Below, piece after piece: positions 58,545 through 64,000 of a stretch of 64,000 nucleotides of DNA; position 1 is the stretch's first letter, and each line of letters starts with the position of its first letter. The notes beneath the pieces were generated by a model. The model was not told the DNA's origin, ran no database searches, and was given only the letters and a program-made list of their open reading frames with translations. The DNA is taken from positions 5,146,881-5,210,880 of the forward strand of contig CM075771.1 of the NCBI GenBank assembly GCA_037974665.1, given 5' to 3'. The stretch is from Ehretia macrophylla. Its lineage: Eukaryota > Streptophyta > Magnoliopsida > Boraginales > Ehretiaceae. The position numbers and the translations under genes are program-made.

Positions 58545-59103
58545 GTCATGTTGAGGGCATAATTCCAATATGTGTTAACGGTTCACAGTGCCAACCTGCA
58601 GAGATGGCCCATACAAAAGGCCCAATGGGCTTAATGACAACCCATCTTCTTCAACAACGCAGCATCCTCGCAAGACATGATATAAAAAACATTATAAGGC
58701 CCTCTTATGTCCCGCGAGTCAGGTTGTCGTCCTTTTAACAGCTCACGACGTACGATCCGGGACGAAAAAATAGAGGAAAAGAAGAAAAGTGGCCTGAAAC
58801 TAATGAAAACGTTCGATTTTGGGCTCCGAAAATGGGCACAACGAGCAAGCCGGCTGCCACCATCGTAGAACTCTCAGAGAGCTTTGCAATGGTATGCTGT
58901 GCGCCGCGTAACTCCCTACGGATCAAAAGTTATGGGCACCGGAGCGACGGAGACCTAGTAACAAACCCTACGCCCTCGGTTTGCGGGCCCGGCCTCTACG
59001 TGAAGCGAAGTTGTCTTGCCCAATGTTCCGTGTGATTCGGTAATAGAGATTTGGTGGATAAAGTATCTTGGCAACCCTAACCAGGGCTAAAAAAATTGAA
59101 AAG

Positions 59104-59222
59104 GGGGTGCAACACGAGGACTTCACAGGGGGTCACCCATCCTAGTACTACTCTCGCCCAAGCATGCTTAACTGCGAAGTTCTGATGGGATCCAGTGCAT
59201 TTGTGCTGGTATGATCGCACCC
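59104..59222 (-). rRNA. 5S rRNA gene, unit 83
   Basis: Six changes (core 21, 61, 70, 73, 90, 98). Confidence 0.9.
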
Positions 59223-59779
59223 GTCATGTTGAGGGCACAATTCCTATATGTGTTAACGGTTCACAGAGCCAGCCTAGAGAGATGGCCCATTCAAAAGGCC
59301 CAATGGGCTTAATGACAACCTATCCGCTTCAACAACGCAGCATCCTCGCAAGATGTGATATCGACACGTTGTAGGGCCCTCTGATGTACAGCGAGTCAGG
59401 TTGTCATCGTTTTAATAGGTCAGGACGTATGATCGGGGACGGAAAAATTGGGAAAAAAAGAAAAGTGGCTTGAAACTGATGAAAACGTTCGATTTTGGGC
59501 TACAAAAAGGGGCATAGCGAGCAAGCTGGCTGCCCCCGTCGTAGAGCTCTCAAAGAGCTTTGCAACGGTATGTTGTGCACCGCGTAACTCCTTACGGATC
59601 AAAAGTTATGGGCCCCGGAGCGACGGAGACCTGGTCACAAAACCTACGCCCTCGGTTTGCGGGCCCGGCCTCTACGTGAAGCGAAGTTGTCTTGCCCAAT
59701 GTTCCGTGGGATTCAGTAATAGAGATTTGGTGGATCGACTATCTTGGTAACCCTAACCAGGGCACAAAAAATTGAAAAG

Positions 59780-59898
59780 GGGGTGCAACACGAGGACCTC
59801 CCATGGGGTCACCCATCCTTGTACTACTCTCGCACAAGCACGCTTAACTTCGGAGTTCTGATGGGATCCGGTGCATTAGTGCTGGTATGATCGCACCC
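59780..59898 (-). rRNA. 5S rRNA gene, unit 84
   Basis: Four changes (core 18, 24, 40, 54). Backup terminator is TTTTTTGTGCC, two bases shorter. Confidence 0.92.
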
Positions 59899-60454
59899 GT
59901 CATCTTGAGGGCACAATTCCTATATGTGTTAACGGTTCACAATCCCAGCCTAGAGAGATGGCCCATTCAAAAGGCCCAAGGGGCTTAACGACAACCCATC
60001 CGATTCAACAACGCAGCATCCTCGCAAGATGTCATATCGACACATTGTAGGGCCCTCTGATGTCTCGCGAGTCAGGTTGTCGTCCTTTTAATGGCTCACG
60101 ACGTACGATCCGGGACGGAAAAACAGAGCAAAAGAAGAAAAGTGGCATGAAACTGATGAAAACATTCGATTTTTGGCTCCAAAAAGGGTATAGCGAGCAA
60201 GCTGGCTACCCTTGTCATAGAGCTCTCAGAGAGCTTTGCAACGGTATGATATGCGCTGCTTAACTCCTTATGGAACAAAAGTTATGGGCACCGGAGCGAC
60301 GGAGACGTGGTCACAAACACTACGCCCTCGGTTTGCGGGCCCGGCCCCTACGTGAAGCGAAGTTGTCTTGCCCAATGTTTCGTGGGATTCGGTAATAGAG
60401 ATTTGGTAGATAAATTATCTTGGCAACCCTAACCAGGGCAAAAAAAATTGAAAA

Positions 60455-60573
60455 GGGTTGCAACATGAGTACTTTCCAGGGCGTCACCCATCCTAGTACT
60501 ACTCTCGCCAAAGCACGCTTGACTTCGGAGTTCTGATGGGATCCGGTGCATTAGTGCTGGTATGATCGCACCC
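60455..60573 (-). rRNA. 5S rRNA gene, unit 85
   Basis: Seven changes (core 3, 11, 15, 20, 27, 55, 66); 27 in box C, 55 and 66 in box A. Confidence 0.89.
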
Positions 60574-61130
60574 GTCATGTTGAGGGCACAATTCTTATAT
60601 GTGTTAACGGTTCACAGTCCTAGCCTAGAGAGATGGCCCATTCAAAAGGTCCAATGGGCTTAACGACAACCCATCCGCTTCAACAACGCAGCATCCTCGC
60701 AAGATGTGATATCGACACATTGTAGGGCCCTCTGATGTCCCGCGAGTCCGGTTGTCGTCCTTTTAACAGCTCACGACGTACGATCCGGGACGGAAAAACA
60801 GAGCAAAAGAAGAAAAGCGGCATGAAACTAATGAAAACGTTCGATTTTGTGCTCCAAAAATGAGCACAGCGAGCAAGCTGCCTGCCCTTGTCGTAGAGCT
60901 CTAAGAGAGCTTTGCAACGGTATGCTGTGCGCTGCGTAACTCCTTACGGATCAAAAGTTATCGGCACAAGAGAGACGGAGACCTGGTCACAAACCCTACG
61001 CCATCGGTTTGCGGGCCCGGCCTCTACGTGAAGCGAAGTTGTCTTGCCCAATGTTCCGTGGGATTCGGTAATAGAGATTTGGTGGATAAAGTATATTGGC
61101 AACCCTAACGGGGCAAAAAAAATTGAAAAG

Positions 61131-61249
61131 GAGGTGCAACACGAGGACTTCCTAGGGGGTCACCCATCCTAGTACTACTGTTGCCCAAGCACGCTTAACT
61201 TCGGAGTTCTGATGGGATGGGGTGCATTAGTGCTGGTATGATCGCACCC
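61131..61249 (-). rRNA. 5S rRNA gene, unit 86
   Basis: Six changes (core 1, 22, 49, 51, 88, 89); both IE positions 49 and 51 are hit. TATA region is CATAAAGG, as in units 1, 7, 12 and 15. Confidence 0.9.
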
Positions 61250-61807
61250 GTCCTGTTGTGGGCACAATTCCTTTATGTGTTAACGGTTCACAGTCCCAGC
61301 CTAGAGAGATGGCCCATTCAAAAGGTCCAATCGGCTTAACGACAACCCATCCGCTTCAACAACACAGCATCCTCGCAAGACGTGATATCGACACGTTGTA
61401 GGGCCCTCTGATGTCCCGCGAGTCAGGTTGTCGTCCTTTTAACAACTCATGATGTACGATTCGGGACGGAAAAATAGAGCAAAAGAAGAAAAGTGGACTG
61501 AAACTGATGAAAACGTTCGATTTTGGTCTCCAAAAACGGGCTTAGCGAGCAACCTGGCTGCCCACGTCGTAGAGCTCTCAAAGATCTTTGCAACGGTATG
61601 CTGTGCACCGTGTAACTCCTTACGGATCAAAAGTTATGGGCACCGGAGCGACGGAGACCTGGTCACAAAGCCTATGCCCTCGGTTTGCGGGCCCGGCCTC
61701 TACGTGAAGTGAAGTTGTCTTGCCCAATTTTCTGTGGGATTCGATAATAGAGATTTGGTTGATAAAGTATCTTGGCAACCCTAACCAGGGCAAAAAAAAT
61801 TGAAAAG

Positions 61808-61926
61808 GGGCTGCAACACGAGGACTTCACTGGGGGTCACCCATCCTAGTACTACTCTCGCCCAAGCACGCTTAACTTCGGAGTTCTGATGGGATCCAGT
61901 GCATTAGTGCTGGTATGATCGCACCT
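61808..61926 (-). rRNA. 5S rRNA gene, unit 87
   Basis: Five changes (core 3, 21, 23, 90, 118). Box A and IE intact. Confidence 0.91.
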
Positions 61927-62483
61927 GTCATCATTAGGGCACAATTCCTATATGTGTTAACAGTTCACAGTGCCAGCCTAGAGAGATGGCCCATTCAAAA
62001 GGTCCAATGGGCTTAACGCAACCCATCCGCTTCAACAACGCAGCATCCTCGCAAGACGTGATATCGACACGCTGGAGGGCCCTCTGATGTCCCGCGAGTC
62101 AGGTTGTCGCCTTTTTAACAGCTCACGACGTACGATCCGGGAGGGAAAAACTGAGCAAAAGAAGAAAAATGGCCTGAAAATGACGACAACGTTCGATTTT
62201 GATCTCAAAAAATGGGCACAGTGAGCAAGGTGGCTGCCCCCATCGTAGAGCTCTCAGAGCGCTTTGTAATGGTATGCTGTGCGCCGCATAACTCGTTACG
62301 GATCAAAAGTTATGGGCACCGAAGCGACGGAGACGTGGTCACAAACCCTACGCCCTCGGTTTGCGGGCCCGGCTTCTATGTGAAGCGAAGTTGTCTTGTC
62401 CAATGATCCGTGGGATTCGGTAATAGAGATTTGGTGGATAAAGTATCTTGGCAACCCTAACCAGTGGAAACAAAATTGAAAAG

Positions 62484-62602
62484 GGGGTGCAACACGAGGA
62501 CTTCACAGGGGGTCGCCCATCCTACTACTACTCTCGCCCAAGCACGCTTAACTTCGGAGTTCTGTTGGGATCCAGTGCATTAGTGCTGGTATGATCACAC
62601 AC
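62484..62602 (-). rRNA. 5S rRNA gene, unit 88
   Basis: Seven changes (core 21, 31, 41, 81, 90, 113, 117). The -1 base is T, and the backup T run is broken to TTTTGTTTCC. Confidence 0.89.
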
Positions 62603-63161
62603 ATCATGTTGAGGGCACAATTCCTATATGTGTTAACGGTTCACAGTGCCAGCCTGGAGAGATGGCCCATTCAAAAGGCCCAATGGGCTTAACGACAACC
62701 CATCCGCTTCAACAACGCAGCATCCTCGCAAGACGTGATATCAAAAATGTTGTAAGGCCCACTGATGTCCCGCGAGTCAGGTTGTCGTCCTTTTAACAGG
62801 TCACGACGTACGGTCCGGGACGGAAAAACAGAGGAAAAGAAGAAAAGTGGCCTGAAACTAATGAAAACGTTCGATTTTGGGCTTCGAAAATGGGCACAAC
62901 GAGCAAGCTGGCAACCATCGTCGTAGAACTCTCAGAGAGCTTTGCAACGGTCTGTTGTGCGCCACGTAACTCTTTACGGATCAAAAGTTATGGGCACCAG
63001 AGCGACGAAGACCTGGTCATAAACCCTACGCCCTCCGGTTGCGGGCCCGGCCTCTACGTGAAGCGAAGTTCTCTTACCCAATGTTCCATGGGATTCGGTA
63101 ATAGAGATTTGGTGGATAAAGTATCTTGGCAACCCTAACTAGGGCAAAAAAAATTGAAAAG

Positions 63162-63280
63162 GGGGTGCAACACGAGGAATTCACAGGGGGTCACCCATCC
63201 TAGTACTACTCTCACCCAAGCACGCTTGACTACGGAGTTCTGAAGGGATCCGGTGCATTAGTGCTGGTATGATCGCACCC
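63162..63280 (-). rRNA. 5S rRNA gene, unit 89
   Basis: Six changes (core 17, 21, 52, 66, 70, 82). GAATTC is created near the 3' end. Confidence 0.9.
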
Positions 63281-63837
63281 GTCATGTTGAGGGCACAATT
63301 CTTATATGTGTTAACGGTTCACAGTCCAAGCCTAGAGAGATAGCCCATTCAAAAGGCCCAATGGGCTTAATGACAACCCTTCCGCTTCAACAATGCAGCA
63401 TCCTCACAAGATGTGATATCGACACATTGTAGGGACCTCTGATGTCCCGCGAGTCAGGTTGTCGTCCTTTTAAAAGCTCACGACGTACGATTCGGGACGG
63501 AAAAACAGAGCAAAAGAAAAAAAGTGCCAAGAAACTGATAAAAACGTTCAATTTTGGGATCCAAAAACGAGCACAGCGAGCAAGCTATCTGCCCCTGTCA
63601 TAGACCTCTCAGAGAGCTTTGCAACGGTATGCTGTGCGCTGCGTAACTCCTTACGGATCAAAAGTTATGGGCACCGGAGCGACGGAGACCTGGTCACAAA
63701 CCCTACGCCCTCGGTTTACGGGCCCGGCCTCTACGTGAAGCGAAATTGTCTTGCCCAATGTTTCGTCGGATTCGGTAATAGAGATTTGGTGGATAAAGTA
63801 TCTTGGCAACCCTAACGGGGCAAAAAAAATTGAAAAG

Positions 63838-63956
63838 GAGGTGCAACACGAGGACTTCTCAAGGGGTCACCCATCCTAGTACTACTCTCGCCCAAGAATG
63901 CTTAACTTCGGAGTTCTGATGGGATCCAGTGCATTAGTGCTGGTATGATCGCACCC
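63838..63956 (-). rRNA. 5S rRNA gene, unit 90
   Basis: Six changes (core 1, 21, 24, 59, 61, 90). Last complete gene; its upstream promoter region reaches the window end at 64000. Confidence 0.91.
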
Positions 63957-64000
63957 GTCCTGTTGAGGGCACAATTCCTATATGTGTTAACTGTTCACAG

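Larger units (their letters stand above)
52069..64000 (-). repeat. 5S rDNA array, right block (units 73-90)
   Basis: Regular 675-678 bp units with mixed types and no strict higher-order period. Units 86 and 90 share GAGGTGCAAC, CTAACGGGGC and CCGTCCTGTTG four units apart. The spacers near 58680 and 62740 share an AAAAA-containing change of the GATATCGACAC stretch six units apart. No other gene is seen. Confidence 0.93.

Noticed and set aside
1..64000. Cassandra-type elements, whose LTRs carry 5S-derived sequence
   Set aside because: Units have one complete 5S gene each at a constant 677-bp spacing in one orientation, with no TG...CA termini, primer-binding site or target duplications per unit. 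This is a true 5S array.
1..64000. CRISPR array or other prokaryotic repeat system
   Set aside because: The repeats are 677-bp rDNA units with Pol III signals, not short repeats with unique spacers.

Overview
This window is a tandem array of plant 5S ribosomal DNA. I count 90 loci for 5S rRNA, all on the minus strand, one every 674-679 bp (most often 676-677 bp). Each unit has a 118-120 bp gene and a spacer of about 557 bp. The RNA sense begins GGGTGCGATCATACC, carries the plant 5S control boxes (box A near RNA nt 50-64, IE 67-72, box C 80-97) and ends GTTGCACCCCC followed by T runs. The upstream region has the flowering-plant layout: CATATA at about -28 to -23, GC at -14/-13 and C at -1. This points to a seed plant, probably an angiosperm; I cannot name the species. 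No protein-coding gene is supported anywhere.

Numbering used in the gene entries: core position 1 is the first G of GGGTGC on the + strand and core 118 is the last C of GCACCC, so RNA nt = 119 minus core position. The high coordinate of each gene is its transcription start. The array majority is the commonest base at each core position, read by eye. Listed changes are relative to it.

Layout: (1) 1-13437, units 1-20, with loosely recurring unit types. (2) 13443-17307, a 3865-bp insertion flanked by the 5-bp duplication ATCCG, best read as a solo LTR of a Ty3/gypsy-like retrotransposon; it splits the spacer upstream of unit 20. (3) about 17.3-27.8 kb, units 21-36, organised as a three-unit higher-order repeat of about 2028 bp. 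(4) 27.8-35.4 kb, units 37-47, with several deletions and a two-unit duplication. (5) 35.4-52.0 kb, units 48-72, a five-unit higher-order repeat (types A-B-C-D-E, about 3386 bp), whose last copies are nearly identical. (6) 52.1-64.0 kb, units 73-90, mixed types with little higher-order order.

In my reading no locus matches the majority sequence exactly. The closest are unit 19 (one-base deletion) and unit 30 (two changes); many copies carry 5-13 changes, often at CpG sites, and two are clear pseudogenes. The array therefore looks weakly homogenised and perhaps largely silent. Within each unit the parts that could work together are the TATA/GC/-1C promoter, the internal A/IE/C boxes, a T4 plus T8 terminator, and an upstream cluster of TGGGCC/TGGGCT motifs with a telomere-like AACCCTAACC motif downstream of the gene. 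The last two pairings are inference.
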